From contig NZ_JACCBG010000001.1 of the NCBI RefSeq assembly GCF_013409645.1, positions 3,036,001-3,100,000 of the forward strand: a stretch of 64,000 bases of DNA, given 5' to 3'. Each line of letters starts with the position of its first letter. The stretch's first letter is position 1. Below the pieces are notes generated by a model that was not told the DNA's origin, searched no databases, and saw only the letters and a list, made by a program, of their open reading frames with translations. Positions 25,987 to 33,691 of this stretch are shown here, piece after piece. The translations under genes were made by a program, and so were the position numbers. This stretch comes from Nocardioides panaciterrulae. Its GTDB lineage: Bacteria; Actinomycetota; Actinomycetes; Propionibacteriales; Nocardioidaceae.

Positions 25987-27123
25987 TCAGGCCAGCCGCT
26001 TGACCGCGGCGTCGATCCGCTCGTCGGTGGCGGTGAAGGCCACCCGGACATGACCGGAACCGGCGCGCCCGTAGAAGGTGCCGGGCGCGGCGAGGATGCC
26101 CCGGTCGGCCAGCCAGGAGACGGTGTCCCAGCAGTCCTCGTCGGCCCCGTCGACCTGGCGGGCGGCCCACAGGTAGAGCGAGGCCTCGGAGTGGTCGATG
26201 CGGAAGCCCGCGCGCTCGAGCGCCTCGCGCAGCCTCGCCCGGCGCGCGGCGTACCGCGCGTGCTGCTCGCGCACGTGCTCGTCGTCGTCGAGCGCGGCGA
26301 TCATCGCGGCCTGCTGCGGCCCGGGCATCTGCAGCCCGAGGTTCTTGCGCACCGCCAGCAGCTCGCCGACCAGGGCCGGGTCGCCGGCGACGAAGGCGCA
26401 GCGGTAGCCGGCGAGGTTGGACCGCTTGGAGAGCGAGTGCACCGCGAGGATGCCCTCGGAGGAGCCGCCGCAGACCGACGGGTGCAGCACCGAGACCGGG
26501 GTGGTCTCCCAGGCGCACTCCAGGTAGCACTCGTCGGAGACCAGGATCGTGCCGCGCTCGCGGCACCAGTCCACGACCTTCTTCAGGTGCTCGGGCGGCA
26601 GCACCCGGCCGGTGGGGTTGGACGGGGAGTTCAGCCAGAGCAGCGCCGGCACCTCGGGCCCGAACGAGGTCAGCGAGTCCCGGGCCACCGCCCGGGCGCC
26701 AGCCAGCGCGGCGCCGACCTCGTAGGTCGGATAGGCCAGCTCGGGGTAGGCGATCAGGTCGCCGGCCCCCAGGCCGAGGTGCAGCGCCAGCGAGCCGATC
26801 AGCTCCTTGGAGCCGATCACCGGCAGCACGCCGTCCAGGCCGAGCCCGGTCACGCCGTGCCGGCGGGCCAGCCAGTCCAGGCAGGCCTGCCGGGTGTCGG
26901 CCCGGCCGAGCGTGGTCGGGTAGCCCGGTGAGTCCGCGGCCTCGGCCAGCGCGCGCTGGACCACGGCCGGGGTCGGGTCCACGGGGGTGCCGACCGAGAG
27001 GTCGACCAGGCCGTCGGGGTGCGCCCGGGCGCGCGCGGCATGCGCGGCGAGGTGGTCCCAGGGGAAGTCCGGCAGCCGGCCCGAGACCGTGGGCCGGCTC
27101 GGCCGCCGACCCGGCGCCGGCAC
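25987..27123 (-). CDS. dapC: succinyldiaminopimelate transaminase
   Basis: A 378-residue class I/II PLP aminotransferase that makes N-succinyl-LL-diaminopimelate from N-succinyl-2-amino-6-ketopimelate and glutamate. The start of the fold is LPDFPWDHLAAHA, then LVDLSVGTPVDPTP. LWLNSPSNPTGRVLP is the Asn/Pro substrate loop. VHSLSKRSNLAGYRCAF holds the PLP-linked Lys, and GSGHVRVAFTATDERI the carboxylate-binding Arg. The GTG start at 27123 is five bases after the ferredoxin stop, so the two are co-transcribed. M. tuberculosis has the same ferredoxin-aminotransferase order. Confidence 0.93.
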   Translation of the reverse strand: MPAPGRRPSRPTVSGRLPDFPWDHLAAHAARARAHPDGLVDLSVGTPVDPTPAVVQRALAEAADSPGYPTTLGRADTRQACLDWLARRHGVTGLGLDGVLPVIGSKELIGSLALHLGLGAGDLIAYPELAYPTYEVGAALAGARAVARDSLTSFGPEVPALLWLNSPSNPTGRVLPPEHLKKVVDWCRERGTILVSDECYLECAWETTPVSVLHPSVCGGSSEGILAVHSLSKRSNLAGYRCAFVAGDPALVGELLAVRKNLGLQMPGPQQAAMIAALDDDEHVREQHARYAARRARLREALERAGFRIDHSEASLYLWAARQVDGADEDCWDTVSWLADRGILAAPGTFYGRAGSGHVRVAFTATDERIDAAVKRLA

Positions 27124-27128
27124 CGGGC

Positions 27129-27455
27129 TCAGCTGTCCTGGTTCTGCGGCGGGAGCGCCTCGACGAACGGGTGGTCCTTCTCGATCACGCCCATCTTGGC
27201 CGCGCCGCCGGGCGAGCCGAGGTCGTCGAAGAAGCCCACGTTGGCGTTGTAGTACTCCTTCCACTCCTCCGGGGTGTCGTCCTCGTAGAAGATCGCCTCC
27301 ACCGGGCAGACCGGCTCGCAGGCGCCGCAGTCGACGCACTCGTCGGGGTGGATGTAGAGCATCCGCTTCCCCTCGTAGATGCAGTCGACGGGGCACTCGT
27401 CGACGCACGCGCGGTCCTTGAGGTCGACGCACGGCTGGGCGATGACGTAGGTCAC
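27129..27455 (-). CDS. fdxA: 7Fe ferredoxin
   Basis: A 108-residue ferredoxin of the [3Fe-4S][4Fe-4S] type. The first cluster uses Cys in IAQPCVDLKDRACVDECPVD, and the [4Fe-4S] cluster uses DECVDCGACEPVCPVEAIF. The extended C-terminus (EEWKEYYNANVGFFDDLGSP) is characteristic of actinobacterial FdxA. It carries electrons, for example for cytochrome P450s. The GTG start at 27455 follows an AGGAGG ribosome-binding site six bases away. It is divergent from the acetyltransferase gene and precedes dapC by five bases. Confidence 0.96.
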   Translation of the reverse strand: MTYVIAQPCVDLKDRACVDECPVDCIYEGKRMLYIHPDECVDCGACEPVCPVEAIFYEDDTPEEWKEYYNANVGFFDDLGSPGGAAKMGVIEKDHPFVEALPPQNQDS

Positions 27456-27521
27456 CAGGTCCTCCTGAGGGAGCGCGGGACAGCACTGCTGCTTCTTCAG
27501 GGACAAGCCTAGTATCCCGGG

Positions 27522-28460
27522 GTGCCCGCACCCTCGGAAGCCCACCGACTGGGCCCCCACGTGGTCGGCCGACGAGTGGTCGTACGACGGGTCCTGCCCG
27601 GCGAGACCGGCCCCTCGGGCGGCCCCGCGATGACCGACCTGCTCGGCGTCTGCCTGGCCTGGGGCGACGGCCGCTGCGTGATCGCGCCGGAGTCCGGGGA
27701 GCCGGTCTCGATCGCGATCGCCGACATCGTCTCCGGCAAGCCGGTGCCGCCGCGGCCCTCCCCCCGGCTGCGGGTCTCCCCGCGCGCCGCGGAGGAGCAC
27801 ACCCGGTGGCTGTGGCCGCACCTCGAGGTGGAGGCGCTCGGCGAGTGGCAGCTGCGCAGCGACCCGGCGCCGGTGGGTCGGCTGCTCAAGCGCGCGAACT
27901 CCTGCCTGGCCTTCGGCTCACCGGGGCTGCCGCTCCCGGCCGCGCTGGCGCGGGTCGAGGAGTTCTACGCCGCCCGCGGCCGCGACGTGGTCGTGCAGCT
28001 GCCGCTCGCCGGCGAGCTCGAGTCGGCGCTCGTCGACCGCGGCTGGACCCCGGTGCCCGGCGGCGACGCGCACTTCCTGCTCGCCTCGCTGTCGTGGGCG
28101 CTGCGGGCCGCGCGGCGGCACCGCCGCGCCGCCGACCTCGGGGAGCCGGTGCTCGAGGAGGACGGTGACGCAGCGGTGGTCCGGCTGGACGGGGCCGCGT
28201 CCGGCCGGGCGGCCTACCGCGACGACTGGCTCGGCCTGCACGGCCTGGCCGTCGACCCGGCTCACCGGCGGCGCGGGCTGGCCACCGCCGTCGTCGGCGA
28301 GCTGCTGGAGTGGGGTGCCGAGCGCGGCGCCACCACCGCGTGGCTGCACGTCGAGGTGGACAACTCCCCCGCGATCGCGCTCTACGAGGCGCTCGGCTTC
28401 ACCCGGCACCACACCTGTCGCTACCTGGTCCCGCCGGCGGGCGGCGGATCGCCCAGCTGA
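27522..28460 (+). CDS. GNAT-family N-acetyltransferase
   Basis: A 312-residue protein whose C-terminal half (about 215-305) is a GNAT domain: GLHGLAVDPAHRRRGLATAV is the acetyl-CoA-binding RxxGxA motif, and VEVDNSPAIALYEALGFTRH is motif B with the conserved Tyr. The N-terminal half starts with a small beta-barrel-like region (HVVGRRVVVRRVLPGE) and is not recognised. Such fusions occur next to fdxA in many Actinobacteria. The substrate is unknown. The GTG start at 27522 leaves 66 bases to the divergent ferredoxin gene, which must contain both promoters. Confidence 0.88.
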   Translation: MPAPSEAHRLGPHVVGRRVVVRRVLPGETGPSGGPAMTDLLGVCLAWGDGRCVIAPESGEPVSIAIADIVSGKPVPPRPSPRLRVSPRAAEEHTRWLWPHLEVEALGEWQLRSDPAPVGRLLKRANSCLAFGSPGLPLPAALARVEEFYAARGRDVVVQLPLAGELESALVDRGWTPVPGGDAHFLLASLSWALRAARRHRRAADLGEPVLEEDGDAAVVRLDGAASGRAAYRDDWLGLHGLAVDPAHRRRGLATAVVGELLEWGAERGATTAWLHVEVDNSPAIALYEALGFTRHHTCRYLVPPAGGGSPS

Positions 28461-28476
28461 CGCGCACCGGGCGGGC

Positions 28477-29475
28477 TCAGCCCGCCGACCGCACCCGCTT
28501 GGGCTGCAGCCCCCGGCGCAACGGGCGCATCCCGAAGACCCGCTCGGAGCGCTCGGTGATCCAGCCCCAGCAACCGCGCATGAACGCGATCACCAGCACG
28601 CCGGCGAGCAGCATGCCACCGATGTTGGCGCCCAGCTGCTCCAGCGAGCCGACGATCTCGCTGGTCTGCCACAGCGCCAGGCCGAGGGCGAGGTTGCCGG
28701 CGGCCGGGACCGTGGTGACGCTGATGAAGACGCCGACCATGGTCTGGGTCTTCTCGATCGCGAGCGCCAGCACGCCCGCGGCGCCGGCGACCAGCGCGAC
28801 CACGAACGACCAGAGGTCCGGCTTCCAGATGAAGCCCGTGTTGGGCCGGGACTTGGTGATCATGGCGGTGTCCACCAGCCCGATCCGGCTGGCCAGGAAC
28901 GCCAGCGCGGCCACGACCAGGATCGCGAACACGAAGCTCAGCGCCAGCAGCCGCATGCTGCGCCCGAGCAGTCCCCACCGGCCGAAGACCAGGGCGATCG
29001 ACGCGGCGGCGATCGCGCTGAACTCCGGCCCGACCACCATCGCCCCGACCACCAGCACCGCGGAGTCGGTGATCACCGCGATCCCGGCCAGGATCACCGC
29101 GAGCACCAGGAACACCAGGTAGGACACCGTGGGCTGCGCGCCGTCCTCGGCCTCGGCGAGCACCTGCTCCCAGATCACCGCGTCGTCGGGGTGGCCCGGC
29201 GCGAGCGCCTCGAGCCGGTCCGCCTCCTGGAACGGCGCCCCGGTCGGGGTCTCGATCAGGATCCCGCCGCGCTCGTCGAGGCCGAGCTCGTTGAGGTGGT
29301 GCAGCAGCACGCCGGCCCGCTCCCGGGCCACGTCGGCCTCGACCAGGTCGCCCCGCGGCGCGCGGCAGACGCCCTCGTGCACGGTCAGGTTGGTGACGCA
29401 CTCGTTGTCGTCGAGCAGCTGCTGCACGTCTTGGGAGAGGTCGTCGGGCACGGTGAGCCGGAAGTGGACGAGCAC
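28477..29475 (-). CDS. DUF389 membrane protein
   Basis: A 332-residue protein with a cytoplasmic N-terminal domain of about 115 residues and a DUF389 membrane region of six or more helices (VLVVGAMVVGPEFSAIAAAS; VFISVTTVPAAGNLALGLAL). Family members are uncharacterised; a transport or channel role is a guess. The start is GTG at 29475. The gene is convergent with the acetyltransferase (16 bases apart) and divergent from the T-box-controlled aspS gene. Confidence 0.88.
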   Translation of the reverse strand: MLVHFRLTVPDDLSQDVQQLLDDNECVTNLTVHEGVCRAPRGDLVEADVARERAGVLLHHLNELGLDERGGILIETPTGAPFQEADRLEALAPGHPDDAVIWEQVLAEAEDGAQPTVSYLVFLVLAVILAGIAVITDSAVLVVGAMVVGPEFSAIAAASIALVFGRWGLLGRSMRLLALSFVFAILVVAALAFLASRIGLVDTAMITKSRPNTGFIWKPDLWSFVVALVAGAAGVLALAIEKTQTMVGVFISVTTVPAAGNLALGLALWQTSEIVGSLEQLGANIGGMLLAGVLVIAFMRGCWGWITERSERVFGMRPLRRGLQPKRVRSAG

Positions 29476-29544
29476 GGCGACAGCGTAAGGCGGGACGACG
29501 GCAATCCGATTTCCCCGGTACGCCGGGCCGTCCTACGATCTCCC

Positions 29545-29722
29545 CGGCAGCACGCGAGGAGTGACGACCCTCGCCCGGTCCGGCCGGAGCGTGTGCCCGC
29601 GCGGATCGGCGTACCGACGAGAGGCCGGCAGCCCTGCGGGGCGGACCGCCGGCGAAGGTGTGGTGGCACCGCGACCTTGCCCCCGCCCACACCTCCAGGG
29701 CTTCCTGCGACTGGAGGTCACC
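29545..29722 (+). promoter_or_regulatory. T-box riboswitch (Asp) in the aspS leader
   Basis: A short hairpin (GCGAGG 29554-29559, CCTCGC 29569-29574) has loop AGTGACGAC, containing the Asp codon GAC. The T-box core GGTGTGGTGGCACCGCGA is at 29657-29674; its UGGC pairs with GCCA, the 3' end of tRNA-Asp with discriminator G. GGTGTGG (29657-29663) can pair with CCACACC downstream. Alternatively, ACCTCCAG (29691-29698) pairs perfectly with CTGGAGGT (29711-29718), which holds the ribosome-binding site four bases before the ATG. These are mutually exclusive antisequestrator and sequestrator forms, so uncharged tRNA-Asp should switch on translation. Confidence 0.85.
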
Positions 29723-31024
29723 ATGACGTCTTCACCACCCCGCACGCTCTGCGCCCAGCTGCCCGCCGCCGAGCCCGCCTCCACGGTGCGGCTGCAGGGC
29801 TGGGTGCACCGTCGCCGCGAGCTCGCGGCGCTCACCTTCCTGGTCCTGCGCGACCGCACCGGCCTGGCCCAGGTGGTCGTGAAGGACACCGACCTCGTTG
29901 TGCCGCCGGAGGAGACCACCGTGGAGGTGGTCGGTACGGCGACCGCCAACCCGCAGGCGCCCGGCGGCCTCGAGGTGACCGACCCGGCGATCACCGCGCT
30001 GACCGAGCCCGCGGCGACCCCGCCGGTCGAGCTGTGGCGCCCGGCGCTCAACGTCTCGCTGCCGACGCTGCTCGACCACGCGCCGGTGACCTGGCGGCAC
30101 CCGGCGCAGAAGGCCCGCTGGCAGCTCGCCGCGGCCAGCCTGCGCGGCTTCCGGGAGACCCTGGACGCGGCCGGCTTCACCGAGATCCACACGCCGAAGT
30201 TCGTGGAGTCCGCGACCGAGTCCGGGGCCAACGTGTTCTGCGTCGACTACTTCGGCCGGCCGGCCTACCTCGCGCAGAGCCCGCAGTTCTACAAGCAGCA
30301 GATGGTGGGCGTCTTCGAGCGGGTCTACGAGGTCGGGCCGGTGTTCCGGGCCGAGCCGCACGACACCGTGCGGCACCTGGCGGAGTACGTCTCGCTGGAC
30401 GCCGAGCTCGGCTTCGTCGAGGACCACCGCGACGTGCTGCGGGTGCTGCGGGAGGTGCTGGCCGGCATGGTCGCGAGCGTGCACGAGCACGCGAGCGCCG
30501 CGGTCGGGCTGGCCGGCGCGGACGTGCCGGTGGTGCCCGAGGAGATCCCGGTGCTGCACTTCCGCGACGCGCTGGCGCTGGTCGGCGCCCCCGCCGACGA
30601 GCCCGACCTCGCGCCCGAGCACGAGCGGGCGATCGGCGCCTGGGCGAAGGCCGAGCACGGCAGCGACTTCGTCGCGGTCGAGGGCTACCCGATGGCGAAG
30701 CGGCCGTTCTACACCCACCCCTGGTCTCGGGACGGGGCCGAGGAGGCGCGCTGGTCGAACAGCTTCGACCTGCTCTTCCGCGGCCTGGAGCTGGTCACCG
30801 GCGGGCAGCGGCTGCACCGGCCCTCGGCGTACGACGCCGCGATCCGCGCCCGCGGCGAGGACCCGGCCGCCTACGCGGCCTACCTGCAGGCCTTCGAGCA
30901 CGGCATGCCCCCGCACGGCGGGTTCGCGATCGGGCTCGAGCGGTGGACCGGTCGGCTGGTGGAGGCCGCGAACGTCCGGGAGGTCACGCTGTTCCCGCGC
31001 GACCTGCACCGCCTGACCCCCTGA
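29723..31024 (+). CDS. aspS: aspartyl-tRNA synthetase, short (non-canonical length) type
   Basis: A 433-residue class II synthetase. An OB-fold anticodon-binding domain (RLQGWVHRRRELAALTFLVL) is followed by the catalytic core with motif 2 VYEVGPVFRAEPHDTVRHLA and motif 3 GGFAIGLERWTGRLVEA. The length and absence of the GAD insertion domain match the archaeal/eukaryotic-like AspRS, not the standard bacterial enzyme of about 590 residues; such forms may also charge tRNA-Asn. A standard AspRS probably exists elsewhere in the genome, so this could be a regulated second copy. The Asp T-box leader supports an Asp-tRNA function. Confidence 0.92.
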   Translation: MTSSPPRTLCAQLPAAEPASTVRLQGWVHRRRELAALTFLVLRDRTGLAQVVVKDTDLVVPPEETTVEVVGTATANPQAPGGLEVTDPAITALTEPAATPPVELWRPALNVSLPTLLDHAPVTWRHPAQKARWQLAAASLRGFRETLDAAGFTEIHTPKFVESATESGANVFCVDYFGRPAYLAQSPQFYKQQMVGVFERVYEVGPVFRAEPHDTVRHLAEYVSLDAELGFVEDHRDVLRVLREVLAGMVASVHEHASAAVGLAGADVPVVPEEIPVLHFRDALALVGAPADEPDLAPEHERAIGAWAKAEHGSDFVAVEGYPMAKRPFYTHPWSRDGAEEARWSNSFDLLFRGLELVTGGQRLHRPSAYDAAIRARGEDPAAYAAYLQAFEHGMPPHGGFAIGLERWTGRLVEAANVREVTLFPRDLHRLTP

Positions 31025-31067
31025 GGAACCGGGGACGGTGGCCGCCCCGGTTTGTAGGGTGGCGAGC

Positions 31068-32147
31068 GTGCTGCGCGACTCCGAGGGACGCCCGATCGAC
31101 GAGGGCGGCTGGTTCGTCGCCCACGGCACCGATGTCGAGACCCGCTGGGACGGCCGTGACGACTGGGTCCCGCACCTGACCCCGACCGCCCGGTTCTTCG
31201 TGCGCAACCACACCGAGCCGCCCCGCCTCGACGCGGCCACCTGGCGGCTCCGGGTGACCGGCGACGGGGTCGAGCGCGAGCTGGAGCTGTCGCTGGCCGA
31301 CCTGCGCGCGCTCGGCGAGGCCAGCTACGAGCGGACCCTGGAGTGCACCGGCAACGGCCGCCGCTACTTCGCCGAGCAGCAGGGCGGTGTCCGGCCGGGC
31401 ACCCAGTGGGCGATGGGCGCGATCGGGCTGGCGCGCTGGACCGGCGTACCGCTGCGCACGGTCCTCGAGCGCGCCGGCCTGCGCCCCGCGGCGGTGCAGG
31501 TGATGGCGGTCGGGCTCGACGCGCCGTACGTCGAGGACGGCGTCGACCACGGGCACGTACGCCGGCCGCTGCCGCTGGCGAAGGCGCTCGACGACACCCT
31601 GGTCGCCTGGGAGATGAACGGCGAGCCGCTGCCGACCGACCACGGGTTCCCGGCGCGGCTGGTGGTGCCGGGCTGGATCGGGATCGCGAGCATCAAGTGG
31701 CTCGGCGAGCTCCGGGTCACCACCACGGCCGAGGACTCGCCGTGGACGACCCGGTGGTATCGGATGCACGGCGACGGCTGGTCCGGCGCCGACGCGGTCC
31801 TGGACCGGATGCCACCCAAGAGCGTCATCGATGCGACCGGTCCGCTGCGCGCCGGGCAGCTGACCGTGCTGCGCGGGCGCGCCTGGTCGGGCGAGGCGTC
31901 GATCCGGATGGTGGAGGTCAGCACCGACGGCGGCCGGACCTGGGACGAGGCGTCGCTGACCGGGGACAACCAGCCGTCGGCCTGGGCCGCCTGGGAGCAC
32001 CCCTGGACGCCCGCGGCCCCCGGCGAGCAGGTGCTGCTCGCCCGCGCCACCGACAGCGACGGGCGCACCCAGCCCGAGCTCGCCGCCGACAACGAGGACG
32101 GCTACCTCTTCGACGCGGTGCTGCGGCACCCGGTGATCGTCGAGTAG
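31068..32147 (+). CDS. molybdopterin-dependent oxidoreductase, sulfite-oxidase type
   Basis: A 359-residue protein with the sulfite-oxidase molybdenum domain and the C-terminal dimerisation domain (IRMVEVSTDGGRTWDEASLT). The Mo-cofactor Cys is Cys93 in YERTLECTGNGRRYF, and PARLVVPGWIGIASIKWLGE is typical of the family. No heme domain or signal peptide is seen, so it is probably cytoplasmic with an unidentified electron partner. The substrate could be sulfite or another oxyanion. The GTG start at 31068 was chosen because LRDSEGRPIDEGGWF is the usual N-terminus; an in-frame GTG at 31038 is possible. Confidence 0.9.
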   Translation: MLRDSEGRPIDEGGWFVAHGTDVETRWDGRDDWVPHLTPTARFFVRNHTEPPRLDAATWRLRVTGDGVERELELSLADLRALGEASYERTLECTGNGRRYFAEQQGGVRPGTQWAMGAIGLARWTGVPLRTVLERAGLRPAAVQVMAVGLDAPYVEDGVDHGHVRRPLPLAKALDDTLVAWEMNGEPLPTDHGFPARLVVPGWIGIASIKWLGELRVTTTAEDSPWTTRWYRMHGDGWSGADAVLDRMPPKSVIDATGPLRAGQLTVLRGRAWSGEASIRMVEVSTDGGRTWDEASLTGDNQPSAWAAWEHPWTPAAPGEQVLLARATDSDGRTQPELAADNEDGYLFDAVLRHPVIVE

Positions 32148-32160
32148 GCAGCCGCCCGAT

Positions 32161-32199
32161 CCGGTCCGGTCCAGGCCGGTCCGGTCCAGGCCGGTCCGG
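32161..32199. repeat. 15-bp tandem repeat, 2.6 copies
   Basis: CCGGTCCGGTCCAGG is repeated exactly at 32161-32175 and 32176-32190, and a third copy is truncated to 9 bases. It lies between the molybdoenzyme stop and the hydrolase promoter. Each unit contains the self-complementary core CCGG, so stems can form; it may contribute to termination of the upstream gene. Confidence 0.85.
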
Positions 32200-32206
32200 C
32201 GCACCC

Positions 32207-32235
32207 TTGACATCCTTGGCTAATGACATTAGCTT
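32207..32235 (+). promoter_or_regulatory. promoter with TetR-type operator for the hydrolase-tetR operon
   Basis: A consensus -35 hexamer TTGACA (32207-32212) is followed, after 17 bases, by TAGCTT as the likely -10 (32230-32235). A perfect palindrome GCTAATGACATTAGC (32219-32233: 7-base arms around A) overlaps the spacer and -10, so a bound repressor would block polymerase. The regulator encoded as second gene of this operon (33086-33652) is the obvious candidate, giving autoregulation. It is one of the few AT-rich spots in the window. Confidence 0.82.
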
Positions 32236-32271
32236 TATGGCTACTCAACCAAGCCACCCGTGAGGTCTCCC

Positions 32272-33093
32272 ATGAACGACTCCCCCAGCACCACCCGTCA
32301 CCTGACCCGGCCCGAGGGTCGTCTCGCCTACGAGGTGGCCGGCGAGGGCCCGCTCGTCGTCTGCCTGCCGGGGATGGGCGAGCTGCGCAGCTCCTACCGC
32401 TTCACCGTGCCCGCCCTGGTCGCGGCCGGCTTCCGGGTGGCCACCCTGGACCTGCGCGGCCACGGCGAGAGCGACGCGACGTTCGGCCGGTACGACGACG
32501 TCGCCGCCGGCGGCGACGCGCTGGCGCTGGTCGAGGAGCTCGGCGGCCCCGCCGTACTGGTGGGCAGCTCGATGTCCGCCGGCGCCGCGGTGTGGGCCGC
32601 CGCCGAGCGGCCCGCCGCGGTCGCCGGGCTGGCCCTGGTCGGGCCGTTCGTGCGCAACCCGCCGATGAACCCGCTCCTGGCGCTGGCGTTCCGCGCCGCG
32701 ATGTCCGGCCCCTGGGCGCCGGCGGTGTGGGGCGGCTACCTGCCCTCGCTCTACCCGGGTCGCAAGCCCGAGGACTTCGCCGAGCACCGCCGGCTCATCC
32801 GCGAGAGCATGCGCCGGCCCGGTCACGCCCGGGCGTTCTCCCGGACCACCCGTACCAGCCACGCGCCGGCCGAGGCGCGGCTCGCCGAGGTGGGGGCACC
32901 GACGCTGGTGGTGATGGGCACCGCGGACCCGGACTTCAAGGATGCCGCCGCCGAGGCCGCCTGGGTGGCCGACCGGCTGCACGCCGAGACGCTGCTGGTG
33001 ACCGGCTCCGGGCACTACCCGCACACGGAGTACCCCGAGCAGGTCAATCCGCGGCTGGTCGGGTTCTGCCGGCGGGTGACCGCCGGTGCCTAG
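32272..33093 (+). CDS. alpha/beta hydrolase
   Basis: A 273-residue alpha/beta-hydrolase-fold enzyme. LVVCLPGMGELRSSYRF is the oxyanion strand-turn, RVATLDLRGHGESDA is the typical DxRGHG stretch, and VGSSMSAGAAVW is the nucleophile elbow with Ser at the centre (the last small residue is Ser rather than Gly). MGTADPDF holds the acid and SGHYPHTEYPEQV the catalytic His. The substrate is unknown; it may be a xenobiotic ester or a peroxidase-type activity. It is the first gene of an operon with a TetR repressor, which overlaps its end by eight bases. The ATG at 32272 follows a GAGG site. Confidence 0.9.
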   Translation: MNDSPSTTRHLTRPEGRLAYEVAGEGPLVVCLPGMGELRSSYRFTVPALVAAGFRVATLDLRGHGESDATFGRYDDVAAGGDALALVEELGGPAVLVGSSMSAGAAVWAAAERPAAVAGLALVGPFVRNPPMNPLLALAFRAAMSGPWAPAVWGGYLPSLYPGRKPEDFAEHRRLIRESMRRPGHARAFSRTTRTSHAPAEARLAEVGAPTLVVMGTADPDFKDAAAEAAWVADRLHAETLLVTGSGHYPHTEYPEQVNPRLVGFCRRVTAGA

Positions 33094-33652
33094 GGCCGGG
33101 CTGACCCCCGAGAAGGTGGTGCGCGAGGCGGCCGACGTCGCCGACGAGCTCGGCTGGGACCGGCTCACGCTCGCGGCGGTCGCCGAGCGGCTCGGCGTAC
33201 GGCTGCCGAGCCTCTACAAGCACGTCGCCTCCCTTGAGGCGCTGCGCTCCGGCGTACGCACCCACGCCACCCGCGAGCTGGCCGAGGCCATGAGGAGCGC
33301 GGCGCTGGGCTGTGCGGGCGGTCAGGCGCTGCGTGCGGTGGCCGTCGCCTACCGCGACTTCGCCCACCGCCATCCGGGCCTCTACGAGGCGAGCATCCCG
33401 GCCCCCTCGGCCGACGACGCCGAGCACGTGGCGGCGGCCGCCGCGGCGATGGAGGTCATCGAGGCCATCCTGCGCGGCTATCGCCTGGCGGGCGACGACG
33501 CGATCGACGCCGCCCGCGCGCTCCGGGCGGGGCTCCACGGCTTCGTGCACCTGGAGGCCGGCGGCGGGTTCGGCCTGCCGGTCGACGTCGACCGCAGCTA
33601 CACCCGGCTGGTCGCGAGCCTCGACACCACGCTGCAGGGCTGGGCGCGCTGA
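33086..33652 (+). CDS. TetR-family repressor with WHG-type C-terminal domain
   Basis: A 188-residue regulator. The N-terminal helix-turn-helix is LTLAAVAERLGVRLPSLYKH (about residues 28-47), followed by a ligand-binding domain ending in GLHGFVHLEAGGGFGLPVDV, the TetR_C_33/WHG pattern. Its GTG start overlaps the hydrolase stop by eight bases. It most likely represses its own operon through the GCTAATGACATTAGC palindrome in the promoter and is released by a substrate or product of the hydrolase. Confidence 0.9.
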   Translation: MPRAGLTPEKVVREAADVADELGWDRLTLAAVAERLGVRLPSLYKHVASLEALRSGVRTHATRELAEAMRSAALGCAGGQALRAVAVAYRDFAHRHPGLYEASIPAPSADDAEHVAAAAAAMEVIEAILRGYRLAGDDAIDAARALRAGLHGFVHLEAGGGFGLPVDVDRSYTRLVASLDTTLQGWAR

Positions 33653-33691
33653 GCGCCGGTCGGCGAGGCGGCGGCCCGGCCGGCCGGGCGG

